Below are positions 34,732-44,396 of a stretch of DNA of 52,766 bases, piece by piece. The notes beneath the pieces are model-generated. The model ran no database searches. It saw nothing but the letters and a program-made list of their open reading frames with translations, and was not told the DNA's origin. Source of the stretch: an uncultured Mediterraneibacter sp. (GTDB lineage Bacteria > Bacillota > Clostridia > Lachnospirales > Lachnospiraceae); the NCBI GenBank assembly GCA_944384505.1, contig CALWTQ010000018.1, positions 1 through 52,766 on the forward strand. Reading direction: 5' to 3'. Made by a program: the position numbers and the translations under genes. How positions within the stretch are numbered: position 1 is the first letter of the stretch; each line of letters begins with the position of its first letter.

Positions 34732-36944
34732 TCTTCTGTTTCTTCCTCTGAGACAAACGCCTGTCTTCCGTTCTCCGGCGCATCCGGATCCGCCGGGATC
34801 TCACTCAGCTGTCCGTCCCTGTATTCATACGTCTTTGACTCCCTGAATATAGTATTGCTGGAGCCGACCTGAGCCACCATGATTGTATCCCCGTCGTTCA
34901 GAACGGAATCCTTTAAATCCAGCCTCGTATTATTCAGAAATGTCGTCGTCTGTTTCTCCCCGTTAATATAAACCTTGCTCTGTTTCGTAAAGTTTTCGCC
35001 GTAGATACTGTACGTGCCGTCTGTCTGTGTGACAAGCTCCGTAATCAGGGCGTCTTTCACTCCCATGACCATATGCCCTTCTGTAACCGGCTCGCCGCTC
35101 TCTTTGTACACATACTGCTTTCCATACATGATATCGTACTGCAGCAGCTCCAGATCCGCCAGATAGTTCTTCGTTGAATGGCGCTCCTGGTGATAGTTAA
35201 ATACAGTTCCGGAATGAATATCCAGACGGTCAAACACCTCCGCCATGATCTGATAAGCCGCGATATTCTCATCCTGCTTTTCAAGGCCGATGTTATCCCA
35301 GATCACATAATTAGTATTATACAGGTATTTGCTCTTTAAATCCTTTGCCTCCAGATTCATAGTAGGCAGATGATCCCCGTAGAATACCAGAACCGTCGGT
35401 TCATTTCTCGCCTCCACTGCGTCAATAAGCTGTTTCACGAACTTGTCTGTCTCGTGGATCAGGTTTACGTAATACTCCCAGGCATTGCGCTCTCCTTCGT
35501 CCTCCACGCCGCTGACCACAATCTCCGGATCTTCCAGCACTTTCTCTGTAGGATACTCTCCATGGCCTTCCACCGTGATTGTAAATACAAAGTCCTGTCC
35601 TTCAGTAGTATCCATAGCCTCCATAATATTCGGCACGAGGATATCGTCCGTTGCCCATCCCTTGGGAGTCGTCTGAAGGATATTCATAAATTCCTTGCTC
35701 GTGTAATGATCAAAGCCCATGTTATTGAACACCTGCGCCCGGCTGTAAAAGTTTCCTCCATTATTATGAAGCGCTTCGGCCCCATATCCGAGCGCTTTGA
35801 GGGCAGACGCAGCGCTCTCCAGTGTATTTGTCTTAGCGTAAGTCTTGTAAGGATATTCCCCCGGTCCAAAGAAACGCATGCTCATCCCGGTCAGTACTTC
35901 GAACTCAGTGTTCGCGGTTCCCGCTCCCACAGAAGGAGCTTTAAAATATCCTGTAGAATATTCACTGAACAGCTTTCTCAGGTTCGGAATCGGATCTTCT
36001 GAAAAGCGAAGCCACTCAACCTCTGTCGGATCAAAGAAGGATTCCAGCTGTACAAACATAATATTCGGCAGATCATCTTGAGACCGGCCGGTTTCATTCT
36101 TTGTAATCTCTCCGTTATTGCTGATCTCAGCCATAGCTTCTTCGCTGTATCCGGCCGGCTCGTTGATGCCGGTGTTAAACAGGCTGGCGGAAAAGCAGTA
36201 CGGGAAACCGTAATCCTCGTATGCGAAAGCAATATTTCCAAAGTAATTCGAAATCACTCTCTTGTCAATCGCCACGTCAGTAAGCACCGCACAGGCGCCA
36301 AAGGATATGATCACACCGCAAAGAGCAATCACCCGGTGCATCTTCCCGGTAAACTGGCCGCCCCGCCTCCACATGGAGACGATCCAGAATCCCACTGCCA
36401 CAACGCCGATGATGATCATCACCAGCTCAAATGTATTGAAGTAGTTGCCGGTCAATTCCAGGGCGTCTGAGAGCACCTTTAGATCCTGCGCGTTAAAGGG
36501 CGTTACACGCTTCGTCAGGAGATATCCGTTGCATATGCCTAAAAACAGCCAGAATACGCTGAGCAGAATCCTGGCGAACATCCTCCTGCGCACAAGGTAT
36601 ACAATAGAAAATGTGACGAATATCATAAACGCATTGTACAGAAATACAAGCGGCGTTCCCACCATATAATCCCAGGCCTCGAAAACAGAAAGCCGTGACA
36701 CCACTTCAATGAGAAAGTTGATCACACAGGCCAGAAGGAACTGAAGCGGCACTGAGAAACGGTTCATCCATTTGTAGACCGGCTGCATCTTCCTGGCAAA
36801 CCTGCTGTTGCGGCGCTCCTCTAAAATTCTCTTTCTCCGCTCCCTCTTCTCCTTAAAATGCCTTTTGATATCTTCTTTTTTCAGATGTCTGATTTTGGTA
36901 AAAAAACCTTTGATATCCGGCTTTTTAATCTGAATTCGTTTCAT
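34728..36944 (-). CDS. LTA-synthase-family sulfatase with C-terminal extension
   Basis: This 738-residue protein has a basic cytoplasmic N-terminus (about 1-60), five membrane helices (about 65-245) and an extracellular sulfatase-like domain. Candidate metal and nucleophile residues are Glu in FVQLESFFDP, Thr in GAGTANTEFEVLTG, and Asp-His in FYGDHLP. LTA synthases polymerise glycerol phosphate from phosphatidylglycerol. An extra C-terminal domain of about 110 residues (ITELVTQTDGTYSIYGENFT..SKVYINGEK) resembles an IPT/TIG-like fold, which is not present in LtaS. Substrate polymer is unknown. Confidence 0.88.
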   Translation of the reverse strand: MKRIQIKKPDIKGFFTKIRHLKKEDIKRHFKEKRERRKRILEERRNSRFARKMQPVYKWMNRFSVPLQFLLACVINFLIEVVSRLSVFEAWDYMVGTPLVFLYNAFMIFVTFSIVYLVRRRMFARILLSVFWLFLGICNGYLLTKRVTPFNAQDLKVLSDALELTGNYFNTFELVMIIIGVVAVGFWIVSMWRRGGQFTGKMHRVIALCGVIISFGACAVLTDVAIDKRVISNYFGNIAFAYEDYGFPYCFSASLFNTGINEPAGYSEEAMAEISNNGEITKNETGRSQDDLPNIMFVQLESFFDPTEVEWLRFSEDPIPNLRKLFSEYSTGYFKAPSVGAGTANTEFEVLTGMSMRFFGPGEYPYKTYAKTNTLESAASALKALGYGAEALHNNGGNFYSRAQVFNNMGFDHYTSKEFMNILQTTPKGWATDDILVPNIMEAMDTTEGQDFVFTITVEGHGEYPTEKVLEDPEIVVSGVEDEGERNAWEYYVNLIHETDKFVKQLIDAVEARNEPTVLVFYGDHLPTMNLEAKDLKSKYLYNTNYVIWDNIGLEKQDENIAAYQIMAEVFDRLDIHSGTVFNYHQERHSTKNYLADLELLQYDIMYGKQYVYKESGEPVTEGHMVMGVKDALITELVTQTDGTYSIYGENFTKQSKVYINGEKQTTTFLNNTRLDLKDSVLNDGDTIMVAQVGSSNTIFRESKTYEYRDGQLSEIPADPDAPENGRQAFVSEEETEE

Positions 36945-37056
36945 GTATGACCTCTTCCCTTTCTTCCAACAGGCAGCGGCCCCGGCCTGCCCTTTCCAAG
37001 ACCGGCCTCAGCCCGCGGGGGGATCCCGGCGGACTTATCATACCGGCCGTATAAAC

Positions 37057-39705
37057 TTATTTTTCAAGTCCAGCCATACGCTCTTTCACCTGGGCGAGCA
37101 TCTGAGTATATTTCTCCAGTTTTGCCCGCTCCTCCTGGACTTTCGCCTCAGGCGCCTTGCTCACGAACTTCTCGTTTGAAAGCATTCCCTGGGCTCTCTT
37201 TATCTCTTTATTCAGTCTGTCTTCTTCGGATTTCAGTCTCTTTTTCTCCTGCTCAAAGTCCACCAGATCTTCCAGCGGCAGGTACACAACCGCATCCGGC
37301 ACAACTACAGATACCGCATTATCAGCGATGCCGTCCTTTGTCTTTTGGATTATGATCTCATTTGACAGCATCAGTGGCTGCGCGGACAGCTTCACCGCAT
37401 CAATTCCGGCGCTTAAGGACTCATTTTCACATACAATGTAAACCTTTGTCTTACGGCTGTTCGGCACGTCCATCTCAGAGCGTATATTGCGGATTCCCTT
37501 TGTAACCGCCTTTACGTGTTCCATTACATTCTCATCGGCCGGGAAGTTCCACTCCTCTTTGTACTCAGGCCAGCGGGACATCATCAGAGACTCCTCCTCC
37601 GGCACAAGGGCGCTGTAGATCTCCTCCGTGATGAATGGCATAAACGGATGCAGAAGCTTTAACGCCTGCCCCAGCACAGTCTTTAATACCCAGAGCACGC
37701 ACTCTGACGCCTTCGGGTCTTCTTCCGCATGGTAGATGCGGTACTTCGCCAGCTCTACATACCAGTCGCAGAACTCATCCCAGATAAAGTCGTAAACCTT
37801 CTGCACCGCGATTCCCAGCTCGAACTTGTCCATGTTTTCTGTCACATCTTTTGCCAGCGTGTTTACTTCTGACAGAATCCACCGGTCCGCCGGGGTAAGC
37901 AGCGCGTCGTCCGGCTTATCTACCACGTTCTCCTTCATGTTCATAAGGATGAACCTGGACGCATTCCACACCTTGTTCGCAAAGTTGCGGCTGGCCTCCA
38001 CTCTCTCATTGTAGAAACGCATGTCATTTCCCGGAGCATTTCCGGTCACAAGCGTAAGTCTCAGGGCGTCCGCGCCGTACTTATCGATGATCTCCAGCGG
38101 ATCAATGCCGTTTCCTAAGGACTTGCTCATCTTCCGCCCTAAAGAATCTCTCACCAGACCGTGAATCAGCACGGTGTGGAACGGAGACTTCCCTGTGTGC
38201 TCATATCCGGAAAATACCATACGGATTACCCAGAAGAAAATGATGTCGTATCCTGTCACAAGTACGTCCGTCGGATAGAAATAGTCCAGATCCTCCGTCT
38301 TCTCCGGCCATCCAAGGGTAGAAAAGGGCCACAGTGCAGAGGAGAACCATGTATCCAGCGTATCCTCATCCTGTGTGAAGTGGGTGCAGCCGCAGTGCGG
38401 GCACTTCTCAGGCACGTGCCGGTCTACCACAAACTCGCCGCACTCATCGCAGTAATATGCTGGAATCCGGTGTCCCCACCAGATCTGACGGGAGATACAC
38501 CAGTCTTTGATATTCTCCAGCCAGTGCAGATAGATCTTGTCAAAACGATCCGGAACAAACTTAAGCTCCCCGGTCTTCAGAGCGTTGATAGCAGGCTTAG
38601 CCAGCTCTTCCATTTTCACAAACCACTGCTGCTTAATCAGCGGCTCCACTGTCGTGCCGCAGCGGTCATGGGTTCCCACTGCATGCATATGAGGAACTAC
38701 TTTCACAAGGTACCCCTGTTCCTCAAGATCAGCCACAATGGCTTTTCTCGCCTCATAGCGATCCATACCCGCGTATTTGCCGCCGTTCTCATTAATGGTG
38801 GCGTCATCGTTCATGATGTTAATCTCAGGCAGGTTATGGCGCTTTCCTACTTCAAAGTCATTCGGGTCATGCGCCGGAGTGATCTTCACTGCCCCTGTTC
38901 CGAACTCTTTGTCAACATAATTGTCAGCTACAATCGGAATTTCACGTCCTACCAGCGGCAGAATTACATTCTTTCCTACAATATCCTTGTAGCGCTCATC
39001 ATCCGGATGTACCGCGATGGCCGTATCGCCCAGCATGGTCTCCGGACGGGTAGTCGCGATCTCCAGAAACCGGTCTGTTCCCACGATCGGGTATTTAATA
39101 TGCCAGAAATGTCCTTCCTGATCCTCATGCTCTACTTCCGCGTCAGAAAGAGACGTCTTACATTTCGGACACCAGTTGATGATTCTGGAGCCCTTGTAAA
39201 TATATCCTTTTTTATATAAGTTGATAAACACTTCCTCCACGGCCCTGGAGCATCCCTCGTCCATAGTAAAACGCTCTCTGTCCCAGTCGCAGGAGATTCC
39301 CAGCTTCTTCAACTGGTTCTCGATCGTGCCCGCGTACTCTTCCTTCCACTGCCAGGTTCTCTTTAAGAATCCTTCGCGGCCAAGCTCCTTCTTGTCAATG
39401 CCTTCCTCTTTCAGCTGATTCGTAACCTTCACTTCCGTGGAGATCGCCGCGTGATCCGTTCCCGGAATCCAGAGCGCATTATACCCTTCCATCCTCTTAT
39501 AACGGATCAGAATATCCTGAAGCGTATTGTCAAGGGCATGCCCCATGTGCAGCTTTCCCGTAATATTCGGAGGCGGCATCACCGTTGTAAAAGGCTTTCT
39601 GCTGCGGTCCACCTCCGCATGGAAATATTTTTTTTCACACCATTTGTCATAGAGTTTCTCTTCGATCGCTTTCGGATCATAAGTTTTTGCCAGTTCTTTG
39701 CTCAT
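37057..39705 (-). CDS. valS: Valyl-tRNA synthetase
   Basis: This 882-residue class I synthetase has HIGH-type motif [15 protein letters not shown] (about 40-54), the editing domain (about 190-340), KMSKS motif [11 protein letters not shown], an anticodon-binding domain and the C-terminal coiled coil typical of ValRS ([21 protein letters not shown]). It charges tRNA-Val. The ATG at 39705 is chosen on GGAGAGAGG upstream; a longer reading starts at 39729. A T-box leader controls it. Confidence 0.97.
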   Translation of the reverse strand: MSKELAKTYDPKAIEEKLYDKWCEKKYFHAEVDRSRKPFTTVMPPPNITGKLHMGHALDNTLQDILIRYKRMEGYNALWIPGTDHAAISTEVKVTNQLKEEGIDKKELGREGFLKRTWQWKEEYAGTIENQLKKLGISCDWDRERFTMDEGCSRAVEEVFINLYKKGYIYKGSRIINWCPKCKTSLSDAEVEHEDQEGHFWHIKYPIVGTDRFLEIATTRPETMLGDTAIAVHPDDERYKDIVGKNVILPLVGREIPIVADNYVDKEFGTGAVKITPAHDPNDFEVGKRHNLPEINIMNDDATINENGGKYAGMDRYEARKAIVADLEEQGYLVKVVPHMHAVGTHDRCGTTVEPLIKQQWFVKMEELAKPAINALKTGELKFVPDRFDKIYLHWLENIKDWCISRQIWWGHRIPAYYCDECGEFVVDRHVPEKCPHCGCTHFTQDEDTLDTWFSSALWPFSTLGWPEKTEDLDYFYPTDVLVTGYDIIFFWVIRMVFSGYEHTGKSPFHTVLIHGLVRDSLGRKMSKSLGNGIDPLEIIDKYGADALRLTLVTGNAPGNDMRFYNERVEASRNFANKVWNASRFILMNMKENVVDKPDDALLTPADRWILSEVNTLAKDVTENMDKFELGIAVQKVYDFIWDEFCDWYVELAKYRIYHAEEDPKASECVLWVLKTVLGQALKLLHPFMPFITEEIYSALVPEEESLMMSRWPEYKEEWNFPADENVMEHVKAVTKGIRNIRSEMDVPNSRKTKVYIVCENESLSAGIDAVKLSAQPLMLSNEIIIQKTKDGIADNAVSVVVPDAVVYLPLEDLVDFEQEKKRLKSEEDRLNKEIKRAQGMLSNEKFVSKAPEAKVQEERAKLEKYTQMLAQVKERMAGLEK

Positions 39706-39782
39706 AGTCCTCTCTCCTTGCACTCCCATTTCAGCAGTTTAACACCGATACCTCTGTTGTTCACGGAATTTTCACAGTTCAT

Positions 39783-40218
39783 AAAAAAACACCCTTTACA
39801 AAATGCAAAGGGCGAAAATTCCGCGGTACCACCTTTATTCATATCTGTTTCCATTTTTACAGAAACATCTATCTCTTAGGTCCTGTAACGTGAACCACTC
39901 CGGGACAGCTTACCTGCTTTCTCCGCATCAGGCATAACCAGCGGTCCTCTACCGCTCCCCCCTGCTGCCGGAAAACGCCCTTCAGTTATCCGGTTCAAAA
40001 GCTACCTTCCACCACCCTGTACCGAAACCGCCTTGCAGCCCCCGGGCCTCCTGCTGGATCCGGCCCGTCCGGACGATTCTCTCTGTCGGAAGTAATGATG
40101 TACTCCTCTTTCTCAATACCTTTTCATCTCTGTCTGAAGCCGCAGCACAGGACTTCACAGAGATCCTCTCCTCCGCTGCGCTTCAAATTTTACAAAGTTG
40201 TTAACTGGAAATTAACTA
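39783..40218 (-). promoter_or_regulatory. T-box riboswitch leader of valS
   Basis: On the minus strand the T-box core GGTGGTACCGCG sits at 39833-39822. It is followed by a terminator stem CCCTTT (39792-39797) with AAAGGG (39807-39812) and a seven-T run (39789-39783). A long structured stem I region lies upstream, with the AGGAGTAC-type motif around 40100. A candidate specifier GTA (valine) within GGTAGC lies at 40003-40005. Uncharged tRNA-Val pairing would favour antitermination and valS expression. The exact specifier assignment is tentative. Confidence 0.9.
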
Positions 40219-40224
40219 TCCATA

Positions 40225-40253
40225 ACTATATCCGCAAGAGGCAGATTTGTCAA
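40225..40253 (-). promoter_or_regulatory. Promoter of the valS T-box transcript
   Basis: On the minus strand TTGACA (40248-40253) and TATAGT (40225-40230) have a 17-bp spacer. Repeat copy 3 ends 29 bp upstream of the -35 box. Confidence 0.7.
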
Positions 40254-40281
40254 GACATTTAGAAATTCTTAAGGAACTGTC

Positions 40282-41049
40282 CAGCTATTTAGTTCACTAA
40301 CATCCTTGTTCAAAACGGCCGAAAACAGCGACTATTTCAAAAACGTATTCTGCGGGGATGGAGGATGACTCTGGGCTTCGCTCCAGGAAATAAGGGAATC
40401 TAGGAAGTTCCGGCCACGGATTAAAAGCAGGGCCAGCCGGGGAGAAACTCGCTTCGCTCAGACAAGTCTCCCCGCCTGCCCCAACATCCGTAACCGCAAC
40501 TTCAAGATTCACTAATTCCCTTCCAAAGGCGCCCGTCGCCATCCTCCATCCCCGCAGAATCTTTCTCGAAATGGGGCTGTTTTCTGGGCTTTTCAAATCG
40601 GGAGTCAGTGCCTTTATAGCTGCCACAAGAAGCAGGCGCGGCCGGAAAGCTTTCGTAGCCGAAAGTCTCCAAGCCGCGCCAAACTGCGCTTTACAGCTCT
40701 GTTTAGGGCAATTACACTTCCGGATGGAAATGAGCAGGAAGCGGAGCGGATATTTTGAGCGTATGATCTGAGGGAGGGAACAGGAGGAACATGCGCCTTT
40801 GAAGGAATCTGCTGGAAGATCTTAGAAGGCGGAGAGGTGTTGTTAAGCGGTACGGCGGGGTTGTTTGAGTGAAACGAGTTCCCCGGCGTACCGCTTTGCT
40901 GTTAAACAACTCTTCGGCTTCTTAGATTCTTCCCAGATTCCGGAACGAAGCATGGTACTCCTGTTCCCTTCATCAGAATACGCGTTACAAAATATCTGTT
41001 CCGCTTCCGGACACATTTTGACGGAAAGTGTTAGTGAACTAAATAGCTG
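40282..41049. repeat. Palindromic TIR repeat, copy 3 (full length)
   Basis: This 768-bp copy has a perfect 21-bp inverted terminal repeat at 40282-40302 and 41029-41049; its 20-base core is AGCTATTTAGTTCACTAACA. Arm 1 outer stem is 40347-40365 with 40542-40560. The apical stem pairs 40430-40445 with 40467-40482 (two mismatches) around loop AACTCGCTTCGCTCAGACAA. Arm 2 spans about 40755-40980 with apical stem 40846-40860 against 40881-40895. The right end overlaps the last codons of the glucosaminidase gene. No ORF is shared with the other copies. Confidence 0.9.
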
Positions 41050-41839
41050 TTATGTCTTCTATCATGTCCACGATATCATACCCATAGTTCTCACCTGTTG
41101 CCCATCCTACACCTTCCGGGTTTTCCTGCTGCCCCAGCCATTCTACATAGGGCGCGGCGCCTTTTTTTACGTATTCGTATCTGTCGTCTACGCACTCCTG
41201 GTTGAGGGCATCTGTTGTTGCATAGGCTTTCAGATGCTGGATCTGGGCGCGGATTCCTGTTCTGACGTCCGGATAAGAATTTCCCGGCACGCCGCCTCCG
41301 GTGGTTCCGATGCCCGCGAAATTAAACTGTTCGATCTTCGCGTCGCCGCCGTACTGGAGAAACCCGGTCTCTTTCATCGTCTGGGCAAAGGCCACTTCCG
41401 GGCGCACTCCCTCTGCTGCCGCCTCATCATAATACATCTGGCAGAATGTCTCAATGGAGTCTGCTCCTCCTGCCCCCAGTTCTTCCGCGGGGTACTCTTT
41501 CCCGGATGCGTTGAAGTAATCTACCATCTCCTGGACTGTCACATCGCTCTCTCCCATAATGAGATACTGCCCGTCCGTACCCTCATCTGAGGAGGCCCGG
41601 ACAGATTCCTCGCCGCTGTCCGAATTCTGCGGCGAATCCTTATCCTCTCCGCTTGAGGCCTGAGACGTATCTTCTCCTGCTGCCGAAGTCTCTGCTGACA
41701 GATTGGAGCCGTCTGATCCAGTTTCCTCTGCACCGGCCGAAAACCGCCCGGTAAGTCCCGCGATCCCCAGTGTAAGTACAAGAAGAAGAGCCAGACCAGC
41801 TTCCATATACAGTTTTAATCTTTTATCTTTCCAGTCCAT
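41039..41839 (-). CDS. Membrane-anchored glucosaminidase-domain protein
   Basis: This 266-residue protein has an N-terminal membrane helix (about 12-30), an acidic Ser/Glu/Asp-rich linker (about 31-95) and a glucosaminidase domain with EVAFAQTMKETGFLQYGGDAK (candidate catalytic Glu), NFAGIGTTG and YVEWLGQQENPEGVGWA. Such domains cleave beta-N-acetylglucosaminyl bonds in peptidoglycan. The last three sense codons and the TAG stop come from the terminal repeat of repeat copy 3, so the native 3' end may have been replaced. Confidence 0.88.
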   Translation of the reverse strand: MDWKDKRLKLYMEAGLALLLVLTLGIAGLTGRFSAGAEETGSDGSNLSAETSAAGEDTSQASSGEDKDSPQNSDSGEESVRASSDEGTDGQYLIMGESDVTVQEMVDYFNASGKEYPAEELGAGGADSIETFCQMYYDEAAAEGVRPEVAFAQTMKETGFLQYGGDAKIEQFNFAGIGTTGGGVPGNSYPDVRTGIRAQIQHLKAYATTDALNQECVDDRYEYVKKGAAPYVEWLGQQENPEGVGWATGENYGYDIVDMIEDITAI

Positions 41840-41936
41840 GTTCTTCCTCCTTTTCCGTGCCGTCCGCGTCCCAAAGTCATGCCGGCCTGTTCAGACGCAG
41901 CATACGTGCTCCTTCAGCGCTTGTATCATTATATTC

Positions 41937-41971
41937 CAAAAAGCCGGGACAATATTCCATCCCGGCTTTTA
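41937..41971 (-). terminator. Terminator of the clpX-like gene
   Basis: AAAAGCCGGGA (41939-41949) pairs with TCCCGGCTTTT (41960-41970) and gives a T5 run on the minus strand. Confidence 0.8.
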
Positions 41972-42040
41972 TTCCTGCGGTCAGCGAGCTAAGCGGATGA
42001 ACTGTTGCCTTTTGGCAACTGCCGCAGCTGCTGCGACTGC

Positions 42041-43540
42041 CTAATTCGCACTATAGCTTTCAAGTTTCGGCTGTGATGACGAGCGCATCTGGATGATCGG
42101 CCCGCCAGTTCCTTCTATGTATTCCCTGGTAATAATGACCTGTCCTATATTGTCGTCTTTTGGAATCTCATACATGATATCCAGCATAAATTCCTCGATG
42201 ATTGCCCTGAGCGCTCTGGCCCCGGTATCTTTCTCCATCGCCTTCTCAGCGATTGCTTCCAGCGCTCCCTCGTCAAAGTCGAGGCGTACTTCATCCAGCG
42301 CCAGCAGCTTCTGATACTGTTTCAGAATCGCGTTTTTCGGCTCTTTTAAGATCTTTACATACATATCCTTATCCAGGCCTTTCAGCGTCAGGATCACTGG
42401 CAGACGCCCGAGGAATTCAGGAATCATGCCAAATTTTCTCAGATCTTCCACTGTGACCTTCGATAAAATGTCCTTATCCTGCTGGTATTTATCTTTCAGC
42501 TCCGCGTTAAATCCCATGGAGGTCTTTTTCTGGAGCCTTTCTCTTATAATATCCTCCAGATCCGGAAACGCGCCGCCGCAGATAAAGAGAATATTCTTCG
42601 TGTTCACTGTGGTCAGCGGCACCATGGCATTCTTGCTGTTGGCTCCCACCGGAACCTCCACTTCGCTGCCTTCCAGAAGCTTCAGCATCCCCTGCTGAAC
42701 CGACTCGCCGCTTACATCTCTCTGGTTGGAATTTCTCTTCTTCGCGATCTTATCAATCTCATCAATGAAGATGATCCCCTGTTCCGCTTTCTCCACATCG
42801 TTGTCCGCCGCGGCCAGAAGCTTGGATACCACGCTCTCGATATCGTCTCCTATGTATCCCGCTTCTGTCAGGGATGTAGCGTCCGTGATCGCCAGAGGTA
42901 CGTCCAGAAGCCTTGCAAGCGTTTTGACAAGATAGGTCTTTCCGCTTCCTGTCGGGCCGATCATAAGCATGTTGGACTTTTCGATCTCAATGTCATCCGC
43001 TGTATCGGCGGCGACTCTCTTGTAATGATTGTACACTGCCACAGACATCGCTTTCTTCGCGTATTCCTGGCCAACTACATATTCATCCAGCCGGGCCTTG
43101 ATCTTATGCGGCGCTGGAATCTTCCTGATGTCAATCTGATGAAACTCTTTCGGCTTCTCTTTTTTCTTCTTGATCTTCTGCGGCTTTGGCTGCATATTCT
43201 CAAGATCTGACATATTGAGGAACTGGACGCCCGGAATATTCATCAGTCTGTTTAAGTCCACCGCGCCGCTTGTCATAGCGTCAAAGCTTTTCTGCATACA
43301 GTCCGGGCACACCGTGATATGGTTCGGAAGGTCAATCATCTTCCCGGTCACGCTCTCCGGACGATGGCACATAAAGCAGATCTTCTCGTATCCGTCCTCC
43401 TTGTCATCTTTTTTATCAGAAGGAGCCACTTCCTGCTTTCTGCCCGCATCCGCGGCGTCCGCTGTCACATCCGTTTTGGCGTTCTCTGTATCTTTTTCTT
43501 TATCGTCTTCATCCAACAGGATGAAATCATGATCTGACAT
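42041..43540 (-). CDS. clpX: ClpX-family AAA+ ATPase with extended N-terminus
   Basis: This 499-residue AAA+ unfoldase is longer than ordinary ClpX (about 420-430). A roughly 50-residue acidic extension precedes the zinc-binding domain (C55, C58, C78, C81), followed by a Lys-rich linker (117-132). Walker A GPTGSGKT is at 195-202, pore loop GYIG at 228-231 and Walker B IIFIDEID at 256-263. The ClpP-docking IGF tripeptide reads MGF (342-344). No clpP is adjacent. It may be a second ClpX with altered adaptor or ClpP choice rather than the housekeeping copy. Its own promoter (43609-43637) is present. Confidence 0.88.
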   Translation of the reverse strand: MSDHDFILLDEDDKEKDTENAKTDVTADAADAGRKQEVAPSDKKDDKEDGYEKICFMCHRPESVTGKMIDLPNHITVCPDCMQKSFDAMTSGAVDLNRLMNIPGVQFLNMSDLENMQPKPQKIKKKKEKPKEFHQIDIRKIPAPHKIKARLDEYVVGQEYAKKAMSVAVYNHYKRVAADTADDIEIEKSNMLMIGPTGSGKTYLVKTLARLLDVPLAITDATSLTEAGYIGDDIESVVSKLLAAADNDVEKAEQGIIFIDEIDKIAKKRNSNQRDVSGESVQQGMLKLLEGSEVEVPVGANSKNAMVPLTTVNTKNILFICGGAFPDLEDIIRERLQKKTSMGFNAELKDKYQQDKDILSKVTVEDLRKFGMIPEFLGRLPVILTLKGLDKDMYVKILKEPKNAILKQYQKLLALDEVRLDFDEGALEAIAEKAMEKDTGARALRAIIEEFMLDIMYEIPKDDNIGQVIITREYIEGTGGPIIQMRSSSQPKLESYSAN

Positions 43541-43608
43541 AAATAAATCCCTTCTATCCGAAAAGTTTTTCCGGAATTCCGGCCTCTGCCGTGCTCCGGA
43601 CTGCTTCC

Positions 43609-43637
43609 ATTATAGTACACTTGTTCATGTTATACAA
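43609..43637 (-). promoter_or_regulatory. Promoter of the clpX-like gene
   Basis: On the minus strand TTGTAT (43632-43637) and TATAAT (43609-43614) have a 17-bp spacer. Confidence 0.55.
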
Positions 43638-43650
43638 ATGAACTTTTTGT

Positions 43651-43692
43651 AAAACGGTGTGCCCCGGAACACTTTCTTACAGTTCACACCGC
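43651..43692 (-). terminator. Possible terminator of the PII-like gene
   Basis: CGGTGTG (43655-43661) pairs with CACACCG (43685-43691) across a 23-nt loop, with TTTTAC after the stem on the minus strand. Confidence 0.45.
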
Positions 43693-43705
43693 GCTATCCG
43701 CGGAA

Positions 43706-44386
43706 TTACTGGATTTCCTGAAGCCGCAGCCCAGCGGTGTCTGTCACCGGGATGGAAAACACTACTGCTTTTGCCTTGCTTTCAAGTCCCGCATTCTCCA
43801 TGATAGACTTCATAATGGCATTTTTCATCTCTGATTTCGCCACGATATAGATGATCTCTTTCTCATCCGCTATAGACACGCCAAGGAATTTTTCCGCTTT
43901 CTCAAGCCCGGTTCCCTTCGCATGGATCACGGTTCCTCCGCCTGCTCCCTGCGCTCTTGCAGCGGCCATCACTTCCTCGCTATAGCCATGATTCGCAATC
44001 ACAACGATCAGCTCATATTTCGTGTTTTTCATCGCACTCTCCTCTTCTTTTACAAATGTCTGTCCATCCATCAGAAACTGGAACATTTTTTTACCGCCCA
44101 CACTGGAAACAGGAACCAGAAAAGCAATCCCTGTTCCCGGGACGTCAATCTGCAGCTTATCCTCCAGGTCTCTTTTTACTTTAACCCAGGTCTCGTCCGA
44201 AACCACCGTCATTGTAACGATTTTTTCTGTCACTTCCAGGCCGAAATAGTCAAGCGTATCACTGGTTGCGGTTCCCTTTGCATGCATACACATCACAGCA
44301 GAAAGCCCGTTCTCTTCATAACACGCCTGAAGACGCCTGCCCATCGCCCGCTTTGCGACTGTCATCAGCATATAAATTTCACTCAT
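43706..44386 (-). CDS. Tandem PII-like protein partnered with a DUF1538 membrane protein
   Basis: This 226-residue protein appears to be two PII-like (ferredoxin-fold) domains. The first is about 1-110 (MTVAKRAMGRRLQACYEENGLS..., ending GTGIAFLVPVSSVGG) and the second about 120-226 (YELIVVIANHGYSEEVMAAARAQGAGGGTVIHAKGT, ending AVVFSIPVTDTAG). PII proteins bind nucleotides or small effectors and gate transporters. It lies 10 bp downstream of the DUF1538 gene, so regulation of that membrane protein is likely. The ligand is unknown. Confidence 0.85.
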   Translation of the reverse strand: MSEIYMLMTVAKRAMGRRLQACYEENGLSAVMCMHAKGTATSDTLDYFGLEVTEKIVTMTVVSDETWVKVKRDLEDKLQIDVPGTGIAFLVPVSSVGGKKMFQFLMDGQTFVKEEESAMKNTKYELIVVIANHGYSEEVMAAARAQGAGGGTVIHAKGTGLEKAEKFLGVSIADEKEIIYIVAKSEMKNAIMKSIMENAGLESKAKAVVFSIPVTDTAGLRLQEIQ

Positions 44387-44396
44387 ATCGCACCTC

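Noticed and set aside
38161-39219. 352-residue plus-strand ORF
   Set aside because: It is antisense to valS, which carries all synthetase motifs; it has no start signal or domain.
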